This document shows positions 45,601 to 56,252 of a stretch of 64,000 nucleotides of DNA, in pieces (position 1 is the first letter of the stretch; each line of letters starts with the position of its first letter). The position numbers and the translations under genes were made by a program. The stretch covers positions 16,421,445-16,485,444 of the forward strand of contig CM033107.1 of assembly GCA_019321725.1 (NCBI GenBank), written 5' to 3'. Source of the DNA: Paulownia fortunei (taxonomy: Eukaryota > Streptophyta > Magnoliopsida > Lamiales > Paulowniaceae). Below the pieces are notes generated by a model, which saw nothing but the letters and a program-made list of their open reading frames with translations, had not been told where the DNA came from and did no database searches.

Positions 45601-46821
45601 AATGACACTCATTCGTATACATCAATATCCTATTAATGGGAAAGGGCTGGGGAAATCTTGAACCCAATTCATACAGTGATGAATATGAGCGCAATAAATT
45701 CATGGGGAGCTTTACATTTGTGTATTGATAAGATCATTCACTGTTTCTTGAAGCTCGATCTCTCATTTTGATAAACCATATTGCCAAGAGAAACCATGAA
45801 CCATAATAGAAGAGCTTGCCCAATCCATAAGTAAACCTATATATAACACTCAAAATAGTATTACATGTTATTTTACAAAAGGGGAGCCAAACTAGAACTC
45901 TAAGTTTAGGGTCTTTTTTTACTTCATTAGTTGAGGATTGTTTATAAACAACTTCAACTTTATGTTTTGCCCCCAATATGGATGGAAATTTGAGTGAAAT
46001 TATGGAATCCCAACTTCATTTGCCCCCACCTATAAACTTTTTAAAATATTTGAATGGTAATTTGATATAAGAAATCTAATATTATGAAGATAGAGTGCTC
46101 TTTCATCTCCATATAACTTTTAATTGGATTTGTGCAGAGATGAGATGATAGACACAGATCGTCCCACTAGCCCTACCAAAATTAATAACATAAATTTCGT
46201 GTCAGCAAAATAAAAAGACAATAAAATATGGGCAAATATTAACTTTGTTGATTTGAAGAAATTTAAGTACAATCTCTTATTTGAATCCTTTGATTCTTCT
46301 TTCACGTTCTCTACTTTTAGGGCTTGAAAGCATTTTTACTGGTGAAAGAATTAGTGAACAATTGATGTCTTGAATATTTGGAAATTTGAGTGGATCATGA
46401 GGAAATATGCTCCTTGACAAATTCTCTTTCTCAGATAATTTTGTGAATTTGTGGAGTTTTTTAATACTTGAAATTGAGCATGAAGAACTTGAACTTAAAG
46501 CACTTGAAATTGAACTTGGATTTAAAAACCTTGTGCAATCAACTCTTAGAAGCTGGAGACTGCATCTCAAAGTTGTGGAACTTGAAAGACTTATGGAAAA
46601 GAGATTTGACATTTGGGGAACTTCTCTATTTTTAAATTGTTAGAATTTGGAAGATATGACGACCTTCAATGCTTGGGAGATCCGCCTTCAAGGTATGGAA
46701 TTAGGAAGACTTGGAGAGAGCTTTTGATACTTGGGTCTTCTCCTTCTTCTAGTTGTATTTGTATGAAATTACATATAAAATGTTTGAAGTATAAAAGAAG
46801 AATCTTAACCCACTTGAATAT
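45601..46821. other. Unassigned region between LTR fragment G and copia B
   Basis: No LTR, retroelement domain or known gene recognised. The longest open stretches are 80 codons (minus, 45734-45976, containing the hydrophobic FTYGLGKLFYYGSWFLLAIW) and 111 codons (minus, 46277-46612, Ser-rich SSALSSSSSCSISS). Opposite the latter, plus 46440-46600 has repeated CTTGAA words. Neither has a recognisable family. This is the only stretch of about 1.2 kb that may be non-element sequence. Confidence 0.4.
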
Positions 46822-48130
46822 TGTTAGAGTAGTGCTCGGCGCGCCAATTAGATTGGCCATTATTTACTCTTATAATAGACTTTCTCAATTGTAATACATT
46901 TATTAAAGGTATTTTCTTTATCTTATGGCTCGCATTTATTTATTGCACATTAGATAAAGTCCCTAGATCAATTATAGCTATGGGGTATGATCACGCATAT
47001 GATGGCGATCATGGAACATGCCTCTATGGTTTTGATCTTAACTATCTTTTGAGTTGAGGGCTTTTTTGAGAAGGGACATCGAATAGCCCAATAAGACTCG
47101 TGCATACAATACATGCTCGTAAGATGAGGATGTTCCATTCCATGGATATTAGCATAGAGACACAAGTGCATATATGCAGGTGCTTGTTAGAGAACAAGTA
47201 CACTGAACTGAATCCTGCTTAAAATTCTTAGTTGGAAATCCCAAATGTCGAATTAAGAATTTCTACGTTACGATAGTGCACGACTAGTTTTTTGACTTGA
47301 GGCATCATGGTAATCTTATACATGTAACGCCTTACTTAGATGTATTCTCTGATTGCCTAACAATCATAAAGGGGTCATGTTGGGTATTGTATTTATGCAT
47401 ATGAAGGTTAATAAGTGGCCAGCAAAAAATCCGTCACTTGTCGGGTAGAACAAGTGAATCTCCTATGTTAAGGAAAGTGAAACTTTTCCATACAAACTAA
47501 CTATCATGTGAGGATGAAATTATGGTTGCCCTAATTTTTGTAGCCTCCTTATATATATGATATAGTGAAGATAAAATTTATCTATCCAACACTATTGTAA
47601 TTTTCGGCCATAGCAAGAATTAGAAGAAAAATTATTTTCTTCATTTTGTCTTTCTTTTCTCTTCTCTTGTATTGTTCAAGTGCATATTTTAATTGTTCTT
47701 CTTTTACAAGTTAAATTAAGAACAATTGAATAAACTTTAATCTTTAATTCACAAGTTAGATTGAAAGGTTATAAGTTCACTCCACACTAGGCTAGAAAAG
47801 AAAATAATAGAAACTGGCAATTTTATTATTTTCGGTATTCTTGTCCAAGGTGTGGACTTTCTTTAAAGGGAGGACACGTGGACTCCTTTGAGGCGTATTT
47901 GCAACCATCCGACAATTAATTATCCCATTCCTTGCATTATTGACAAAGGAGTCAAGAAGGTATCAATATTCACACTATTTAATTATACTATTTAATTAAA
48001 TACTATTTATACATTGTCGATCATTAAATCACTTTTGGTTACCCAATGTAGTGCATTAATTGTTAATGCATGTTTTTATTAAATTTTTAATTTTCGTTGC
48101 ACTTACCTCGCAGCCATAGCGAACCCAATA
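46822..48130 (+). repeat. Copia B 5' LTR (internal deletion)
   Basis: Starts TGTTAGAGTAGTGCTCGGCG and ends GCGAACCCAATA; 1309 bp. It lacks 833 bp present in the 3' LTR (59056-59888). The junction TCCTATGTTAAGGAAAG lies at a TGTT shared by both deletion borders, as in microhomology-mediated or slippage deletion. Confidence 0.9.
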
Positions 48131-48131
48131 G

Positions 48132-48144
48132 TGGTATCAAAGCC
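48132..48144 (+). promoter_or_regulatory. Copia B primer-binding site
   Basis: TGGTATCAAAGCC, one base off the initiator tRNA-Met complement TGGTATCAGAGCC, 1 nt after the LTR. Confidence 0.85.
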
Positions 48145-49810
48145 ATGGTTAGCAATATATTAATAGTTTATATGAGAATTAATATATTAGTTTATGTGAT
48201 AAACTAGTTTGCATGATTTGTATTTTTATAAATTGGGGCATGTTTAAATTTAATTATTGCACATATAAATATTTTAAATGTTAAAATATTATATATCTTC
48301 ATTTTTGCTTAAATATTATTAAGGTTTTGTCAAGGGCAGAAAGAATTCTTCCCCGTCAACTTGAGCATGCGCTGAGGCCCCTATCGTGCGCTAGCTCGTT
48401 GATGAGAATTTTTCAGCCTAGATAAAATCAAAATAATAGCCACTACATGGGATGCAAGTTGGCAAAGCAAAATAAAAGACCAAACGGCGAAAGTCGTTGG
48501 CTGAAGTCATATGACAGGGGACGATGGATGGGGCTACAGTAGCTTTTGGCTATCGTCTCCAATTTTGTGCAATTTTTATTTTTAAAAATCTGATTTTAAT
48601 ATTCTAGAATTAATTGATAATTTTGAAATATTTGAAAAATAGTTTTTCACAAAATTAGATAAGATGCCTAATTATTGAAAAAATGCAAAAGTAAACAACT
48701 CGATAAATTTATATGCTTTCAGTTCATATAATGAATGAGATTAGCATGTATGTTGGGATGATCATAAAGCCTTGGACCATTGTGAATGGTTGTGTTTATT
48801 TTCTTTAGGTATTAATTCGGGGCCTGCAAGCCTCTTATTCAATTCGATGTAATTATACCTTTATTTTCTGTAAGAGAGTAGAATTTAGGGGTGAGGCTTT
48901 CTTTATTTTGTAATTGGAGGATGAAAGAATGAAGGACCATGGAGGCTCGAGATCCAGGGCCCATGTATGCATGGGATGCATAAATGGTTATCGTTTTATT
49001 ACCTTTAGATTGACCTAAACCTAATTTTGGCTCGATTGGATCGCATAGGTAAGGGCTATGATTATCCTGTTTATTTTAGTATGTATTAGATGCATGCTAG
49101 GGTTTATTTAATTTTTGTGTACATGTGATGACATGTATTAAATAAACCAACCAATTAAATTGATGAGGTCTTGGCAATAACAAACCCCACTTAATTTTTC
49201 AAAAAATAAGTTAAAGAATTTTTATGAAAAATTCTATTTCAATCAAATATGGACAAGTTGAGTAGGACTCATTGATCCATGCCTACTATAAAAAATAAGT
49301 GACATGACGATACTACCATATTCTGTCATTAGCCATGAGTCGTATGATGACTTAATGGAGGAAAGCTGTGATCACTCACTAAGCATAAAGATGCCTATGG
49401 AATGGACTCGTCTCTACCTCAGTCATGAGTCATGGGAGGTTTAGATGCTCTATTTACATGGATGTTTGATAGGTTTTGATTGACACTTAGTATTATATGG
49501 GCTCATAAAATTAGGGCATATGGAAAGAAGTGAGGCAAAATATCTTGAGGGTTATATAGTGATATAATCGTTAAAGAGTTAACCATCTTTTGGTGCATTT
49601 CATGGGCTCATAAAATTGGGGTGTGGAATGCACTAATTAGACCTCAAGCCCACTAGGAAAAAAGATTTCTCAAATGTTCATTAGGGGTGATGGAATTCGA
49701 ATAAAATAGTGGGAGACATTTATGATTAAAGACCTTATTATAAATGAAATGTATTTACAATAATTTACTCATTTTCTGCTATCGTCTATTATAGATTATC
49801 CACTTTTGAA
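48145..49810 (+). other. Copia B untranslated leader
   Basis: About 1.67 kb matching the copia A leader: GGGGCCTGCAAGCCTCTTATT (about 48819), GGACAAGTTGAGTAGGAC (49253), AATAGTGGGAGACATTTA (49705). No supported gene. Confidence 0.75.
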
Positions 49811-50159
49811 ATGGCTAAAAATCTTATTGCATCCATACTTGACGCAAACAAACTCGCTGGTCCAGATTTTGTCAATTGGCTAAGAAACCTCAAGTTTGTG
49901 TTGAAACCTCTATGTGGATCTCATCCTGCAGTCTCTGCCACCATCGTTTGACTCCTTTGTTGTGAACTTTAGCATGCATAAGAAGGAGACTAGCATTACT
50001 GAACTAGTTAACACGTTGAAGACGGCTGAATACACCATGAAAAAGGAGAAACCGATCTTGATGAATGGATCCTTATCCAATTCGAATGCTACAAAGCCCA
50101 AGAAGAAGGGAGAAAAGAGGAATGATTCCTCTAAATCCAAAAGATTCATGGCCAAGGGT
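49811..50159 (+). pseudogene. Copia B gag, N-terminal part with internal deletion
   Basis: ATG at 49811: MAKNLIASILDANKLAGPDF, VNWLRNLKFVL. Then a deletion removes the middle of Gag and the sequence joins, in another frame, to DLILQSLPPSFDSFVVNF (49914 onward), LVNTLKTAEYTMKKEKPIL and a Lys-rich tract up to KRFMAKG, where the Tekay insertion begins. The missing part corresponds to the YVLD...LTERLA segment of copia A. Confidence 0.83.
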
Positions 50160-51510
50160 TGTAACACCCCTATTACTACACAACTAGATATATAGTATAA
50201 TTTGACATGATAGAACATGTGTGCATGTATGGAATTTTTTTTTATTTTTTTGTAACACTTTAAGAAAAGATAAATCACTTCTTATATGCACAACCCTGTT
50301 TAAAATACTTTCTAACACATGTCAAGTATATAGCAGGATCAGTATTTATATAAAAGCACAACACCCACAATGACCCAATAAATACTTATTTACATTAAAC
50401 TTTTAAAAGAGAAATATAGAACCAGTCTAAAATATAATACAACAGACTCAAAATATAACAAGCCAACAAAATAGCCCAACAATTCGTCATTCATGTACAC
50501 ACTCTCTCAAACACCTGCAGAAGCTCCAACCGCCACCCAGCCGGTAAAAGATACTTCAAGCATCATCGTACTTACCTACAATGCATAAACTATATGAGCT
50601 AATGTTCAGCAAATAATGATTATGCATATCAAAGAATAATCCACAATATCAAGTCATGCATCTCAAAATGCTATGCCCATAATGCAATTTTATGCATCAA
50701 ATATTTCTCTCAAAATCATTTCTTTCTTAGGCCCCTAACCAACGCTACTATCCCATACACCGAAAAAAAGCTCTGTACACGGCCATAGTCCAATGGCCAA
50801 TAATCATATAAGCATGCAAATCCATGCATACTCATACGCATGCAAATCCATGCATGCGAATCTACAAATCTATGCATAAAACCATGCAAATCCATGCATG
50901 TTTCGGTGTACTAGTAGTGGTCAGCAAAATATTTTCCTTTCTCAGAATCATACTATGCAATGCAAGATTTATCACAATACTCGTATATGATGCATGCACG
51001 TGCCAATGCCCATGTATGTATGCTCAATGGACATGAATGATAGTAATATGTGTCCTCTGCTTTGCACATATGATCTATGGTATTACATATAAATCACATA
51101 TTTACTATGTCTATGCATTGTAGTTGCAAATAAATCTTTACTTACTCTAGATTTGTTTATTGTTTCCCCTCCAATCTTAGATGTAAAATAGTCTGTAATA
51201 TTACCAACATCAAGCACCATTCCCAATTTGGCAAGTTGAAAGCATAGAATATCATACTAAGACCTTAAACACCAAGCTATCTAGGTTTTACAAACTAGAA
51301 CCCAATCTAGTCCCTCCAATACCTTAATTACTCATCTTAGATACATGTAAACATCATATAATTAAAGTATTATAACTCTAATATCATGTACCTAATTGTT
51401 AACACTCAATAGCAACATGTCTATGTTGAAATATACTAAGTTATGAAATGGGACAGATTCACATTTTCATATTTACTTGCTGTCCAATTTAGTTGCATGA
51501 TATTAAGGTT
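50160..51510 (-). repeat. Inverted Tekay LTR arm (3' part of the LTR)
   Basis: The reverse complement aligns with 53480-54854: TGTAACACCCC end, ACAATGCATAAACTATATGAG (50580), GCACCGAAAAAGAGCTCT-type block (50760) and AAATGGGACAGATTCAC (51438). Similarity fades after GCATGATATTAAGG (about 51508). The LTR start (U3) is missing from this arm. Confidence 0.85.
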
Positions 51511-51869
51511 TATTTGATAAATTAAGATGAGCTACATATTCTCTATTATCTACTACGTATGTAATAAGAATAGATAGGGTACTTGATATATATATGAGGT
51601 CAATTACAATATTTTAATTCCTTCTGGAGGTTCAAGATCAACAAATTAGATTTTAAAAGCTCTAGGTTAATTTTGTTATATTTGCTAGAATTATGATATA
51701 ACCTTTTGTGTTGATTGATTTATTGAGAATATCTCATTAGTTAAAGTACAGAGTAGAAGTCAATCAACAGAAGAAGCTATTTGGGAAATACAAGATGAAA
51801 TGAGAACTAAGTATACTGAACTTTTTTGGTAAGTAAAATTTCGGGGATGAAATTTTTATGAGGGGAGGA
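51511..51869 (+). pseudogene. Tail of Tekay-like pol (chromodomain end) and PPT
   Basis: The end of a chromovirus integrase-chromodomain is readable: EEAIWEIQDEMRTKYTELF (about 51770-51828), comparable to the EEATWEREEEMQSKYPELF of element H, then AAATTTCGGGGATGAAATTT and the PPT GAGGGGAGGA (51860-51869) ahead of the LTR. From 51511 to about 51730 nothing is recognised. Confidence 0.75.
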
Positions 51870-54854
51870 TGTGATACTCGAACCTCTCACAACTCACTAG
51901 GCCAATTTGATTTATGCATTACATGCTACTTATATGCTAATTTGCATTAACATTTACATGGCATCTTATATAACATTGTTAATCGTTAGACCTCTAATGC
52001 TATCACATGATATAAGTGGTTGAGATCTTATAACCTAATTAAGAAATTCTATATTTAAATAATAAAAAGAATAGATTGGTCAATATATTGGATATTCATA
52101 GGTTATATGTTATAATTTTGGAAGTATTAAAGGTGTTACTAGTAAGTTTATATGATTCGATTTAATTAGATCGAGGTATTTTAAAAGTATACATCCATAG
52201 ATTAACATACTTGGGATATTGGACATGATATAATTTGATTTAAGTATCATAATACAAGGTTCATATGTGCATATGATTTTAGAAATGCAAACTAGACAAT
52301 CATGTAAGAATCGAATGTCAATCGGTTTGGAGATCGAATGAACGGACATTGGAATTACCTATGGGAATGAATGGTGACTAAGATAGGTCATAACCAAATA
52401 CGAATATGTGAGACACACAAGATTGGGGCTACAAGATAAGGGAGAAAATCAGATTATACCATTACATGCCACCTTAAGTTTTGCTACCTCATGCTTTCTT
52501 ATTAAGCTTAAGCTATCATCTCAAGCTAACACCTCAAACCCTTCACCCTTAAGCCATGACCAAACCTTCATTTCATCCATTTTCATCTTCCAAACACACA
52601 CTTTAAGGTATCTAAGTGCTCCAAATTGATTCTAAGTTGAAATAAAAGCAAGAAAAGCAAAGGAGAAGTGATTACCATCAAGTTTAACCTTAAAATCTGC
52701 ATAGGTAACACTTATCTACGGTTTTGCCTTTGGTTTTCAAATTATTCTAAATAGTTTTATTATTTACTAAGATTTTAATATTTCTTATAAAAGTGTTAGG
52801 AAGTTTTTAGTTATACTTTGGTGTACAAAGAAAGGGTTTTTGATGAGAAACACTTAATAGGAAATACTTGTGGCAGAAACTGTCACCTTACTGTTTTTTT
52901 ATATTTTAGGCTTCAAAAGTGTATGTTATATTGAATAAAACCTGTAATTATCATCATATACATGTTTATATATGTGTTAAGAGTATTGGAATAATTTTTC
53001 AGCTGTTAGAAATTGAAATAGGGCATGATATTGAAGAGATGCTCAAAACTGTCACCATCAAATTTCAGATTATGTCCTCTGTGAAGTGGACTAGTTTTAC
53101 AGTCTTAAATCCATTAGTTTTGGAAATTATATGACTTGGTTATATTTTTTATATGTTATATAAGTTTGGTGAAAATTTTGGAGTGATTGAATATACTTAA
53201 GGGTGCCAAAACCATTAATGTCATGAAATGCGTAAAACTGTCACGGTAGGAAAAATCTATTTTAGTATGCTGTGAAAGGAGATGAACTTGGGAAGCTATA
53301 TCCATGAGTTTTAGCCATTCTATGACATGGTTACGTTGTTTTTGATGTTAGATAAGTATGATAAAAATTGTGGAGTTAATGAATATGTCTAAGGGTGTCA
53401 AAATTATCATGCAAATTAATGTGGCAGCAAGAAAATGTGAAGTGGTGAATCTGTCCCATTTGGTTCATTAACATGTTCCAGCATAAATGTGGTGCATTTG
53501 ATCCCTAACATTTAGGAAAATATTGTAAGAGTCATAATACATCAATTAAGTGAGGTTAGTATACATTTAAGATATGGAACAAAGGTACGTAGAAGGTGGT
53601 ATTCGGTTATAATTTCTAAGTGGTAAGGTTGTTTAGTTAAATTGAGATTCAAAATCTTTATACTACATTAGGTATAATTAACTTGTTAATAGAGGATGGT
53701 GATTGATATCTTGTATTTTTACAAATTATTTCACATCTAGGGTTGGAGAGTAATACTTAAGAAACCTAAAAATAACACACAACCGATCAAAGGTAAGTAA
53801 AGATTCATTTGCAACTACAATGCATAGACATAGTAGATGTGTGAATTATATATAATATTATAAATTATATGTCCATAGTAGAGGGTTCTCCATTGAGCAT
53901 ACATACATGGGCATTATCATTGACATGTGCATGTATCATATACGAGCATTGTGATAAATCTTACATTGCACGGCATGATTCTGAGAAAGGAAAATATTTT
54001 ACTGACCACAACTAGTGCACCGAAGCATGCATGGATTTGCATGATTGTATGCATGGATTTGCAAGTTTGCGTGCATGCATTTGCATGCGTACGAGTGTGC
54101 ATGGATTTGCATGCTTTTATAATTATTGGCTATTGGATTATGACGATGTGTAGAGCTCTTTTTCGGTGCATGGGATAGTAGCATTGGTCAAGGGCCCAAG
54201 AAAGAAATAATTTTGAGAGAAATATTTTGATGTATGGAATTGTATTGTAGGCATAGCATTTTGAGATGTATGACTTGATATTATGGATTATTCTTTGACA
54301 TGCATGATCTTTATTTGCTGAGTGTTAGCTCATATAGTTTATGCATTGTAGGTGAGTCTGGTGATACTTGATACCATGGACTTACTGGGCAAGTTGTTGG
54401 GGTTCCTACAGGTTTTGAGGATCAGTGTACATGGATGACGACCTGTTGGGTTGTGTTGCGGGCATAGTCTAATTTGTACATTTATTATTATTATGTAAAT
54501 TGCTGACTATATATAAAGGGCTATAAGATGCAAAATGTCCTTATTTCTTTCGAAAGTAAAGACTATTATTTTTATTTTTGAGTCTCTTGTATTATAAGTT
54601 TGGGATGTCATATTCTATATAATTTTTGAAATTTGATAGTAAATCAGTCTAAAATAACGTGACTGTGATGGGTATTGTGTTTTTATATAAATTGTGATTT
54701 TTCTATATAAAGAGTTATATATGTGAAAACACTATTTTTCAAAGTGTTACATTTAATAAAAGTAAATATATATATACACACATGCACACATATATGCTAC
54801 ATTGTCAAAATTATTGTTATATCAAAATCTATATTTAATGTTGGGGGTGTTACA
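51870..54854 (+). repeat. Tekay-like LTR (complete)
   Basis: 2985 bp, TGTGATACTCG to GGGTGTTACA, directly after the PPT. It serves as the empty-site reference for the solo LTR at 15508-35555: AAAGGTGTTACTAG at about 52130 corresponds to the place where element 1 inserted. Contains a Met-like GCATGGATTTGCATG minisatellite (54022-54118). No gene. Confidence 0.87.
54022..54118 (+). repeat. GCATGGATTTGCATG short tandem array
   Basis: Four imperfect copies of a GCATGGATTTGCATG core with variable spacers (54027, 54050, 54074 and 54098 areas). The inverted LTR arm carries the mirror set at about 50815-50910. Each core is itself nearly palindromic around ATG/CAT. Confidence 0.7.
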
Positions 54855-54859
54855 AGGGT

Positions 54860-55320
54860 GGAGTCTCAAAGGTCTCTAATAAGTCCAAAGACAAATGCCA
54901 TCATTGCGGTAAATATGGGCATTGCAAGAGGAACTACAAGGAGTTTCTTGCAAGCCTGAAGGGTTCGGATATTTACTTTATTGAAGTTAACTTATTAGTT
55001 AACGATGCTACTTGGGTATTGGATACCAGTTGTGGCTCACATTTATGCAAGGATTTGCAGGTGATGTCGGGAAGTAGGAAGCATGGAGAATGGAGCAAAA
55101 GTTGCTACATTAGCCATAGGAACTGTGTACTTAGCTTTAGATAATGATTTTAAGTTTGTTTTAAATAATTATTTTTACGTACCAAAATTGATAAAGAATA
55201 TTATCTCGATTCCAGTTATGGACAGAGAAGGTTTTAGTTTTTCAATAAAAAATGAAAGTTATTCCATTTTTAGAAATTCTTCAATCTTTTCTAGTGCATT
55301 AACAAATAGATTATACTGAC
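54860..55320 (+). pseudogene. Copia B gag C-terminus (zinc knuckle) and protease
   Basis: Gag resumes after the insertion: a Lys/Ser stretch, then the knuckle CHHCGKYGHCKRNYKEFL (about 54899-54950), a CCHC RNA-binding motif. The protease starts at ATWVLDTSCGSHLC (about 55009-55050), DTS in place of DTG. YVPKLIKNIISIPVMDREGF (55178-55235) belongs to its C-terminal half. The frame changes around 55080. Confidence 0.85.
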
Positions 55321-56252
55321 TTACTCCCCAAAAACCAGTTATGCATATACAACAAAGTAAAAGAAAATTAGATAACCAAAATTTCCTTACACTTTGGCAT
55401 GCTAGACTAGGTCATATTTCTAGAAAGAGGATTAACAAGTTGGCATAATTGCTTGACCTTAGGGGAGAGCAAGGACTACCAACAAGTGAATCATGTCTTA
55501 TAGGAAAAATAACTGTGTCTCCATTTATTGGACAAATGGAATGTGCAAAGACTATGTTGGATTTAATCCACACAGATGTTTGTGGGTCATTAAGTGTTAG
55601 TGCTCGAGGAAATTTTCACTATTTCATAACCTTTACTGATGACTTCTCTAGGTATGGTTATGTATACCTTAGGTACAAGTCTGAAGCCTTTGAAAGGTTC
55701 AAGGAGTTCAGACATGAAGTAAAGAAATAAACTGGACTAAGAATCAAGGCTCTTCGATCAGATCAAGGAGATGAGTACTTGAGTGCTGAGTTTTTGAGCT
55801 ATCTAAAAGAGAATGGGATTCTCTCACAGTGGACTCCACCTACTACTCCCTAGCTCAATGGAGTTGCTGAGCGTAGGAATCAAACTTTGTTAGACATGGT
55901 TTGATCTATGATGAGCTTCACTACATTATCTTTTTTATTTAGGGGTTATACCCTATAAACGGTGGCATATCTTTTGAATAGGGTGCCATCAAAAGCCATG
56001 CCCAAAATACCATATGAGATGTGGTGTGGCAAGACACCCTCCTACAAATACCTTAGGGTATGGGGGTGTGTTGCTTATGTGAAGCAGCAAGTGGGAGATA
56101 AGTTGGATATGAGATCCAATTTATGCAAGTTCGTGGGGTATCCAAAGGAGTCCATTGGATACTATTTCTATGATACCTCGAAACAAAAGGTGTTTGTTTC
56201 GAGGAACGCCACCTTCTTAGAAGAGGAGTTTCTATTGGATAGAAATGGATAA
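55321..56252 (+). pseudogene. Copia B integrase
   Basis: Pre-integrase zinc-binding part: LWHARLGHISRKRINKLA (about 55395-55448), then a TAA. The catalytic triad is readable: LIHTDVCGSLS (55565), LRSDQGDEYLS (about 55756) and LNGVAERRNQTLLDM (55855, preceded by TAG). Next VAYLLNRVPSKAMPKIPYEM, GKTPSYKYLRVWGC, FVGYPKESIGYYFYD and VFVSRNATFLEEEFLLDRNG (end near 56250). The DDE residues are intact, but at least four stops break it. Inserts cDNA into the genome in intact relatives. Confidence 0.88.

Larger units (their letters stand above)
50160..54854 (+). mobile_element. Tekay/Del-like insertion with inverted LTRs (U5 ends at both termini)
   Basis: A 4695-bp insertion flanked by perfect AGGGT copies (50155-50159, 54855-54859); copia gag reads across when it is removed. 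The left terminus TGTAACACCCC is the reverse complement of the right terminus GGGTGTTACA. Order: inverted LTR arm (50160 to about 51510), the end of a chromovirus pol plus PPT (about 51511-51869), and a complete plus-strand LTR (51870-54854). Both ends are therefore the 3' (U5) end of an LTR, not the usual U3...U5. Likely from a rearranged or template-switched cDNA. Confidence 0.88.

Noticed and set aside
45734..45976. 80-codon minus-strand frame with a hydrophobic stretch, possible membrane protein
   Set aside because: No recognisable family, no flanking exon signals that I can support, and length is within chance expectation.
46277..46643. Overlapping 111-codon Ser-rich (minus) and 78-codon Glu/Leu-rich (plus) frames
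   Set aside because: They are mirror readings of the same CTTGAA-rich low-complexity DNA; composition rather than selection explains both.
50824..51036. His/Met-rich peptide-like frame in the Tekay arm, and its mirror near 53917-54178
   Set aside because: Produced by the GCATGGATTTGCATG repeats; frames exist on both strands and in both arms.
50160..54854. Reading the 4.7-kb unit as a Mutator- or foldback-type DNA transposon because of its long inverted ends
   Set aside because: The inner part holds a chromovirus pol end, PPT and a complete LTR, and the duplication is 5 bp; Mutator elements give about 9 bp. The inverted ends are LTR sequence.
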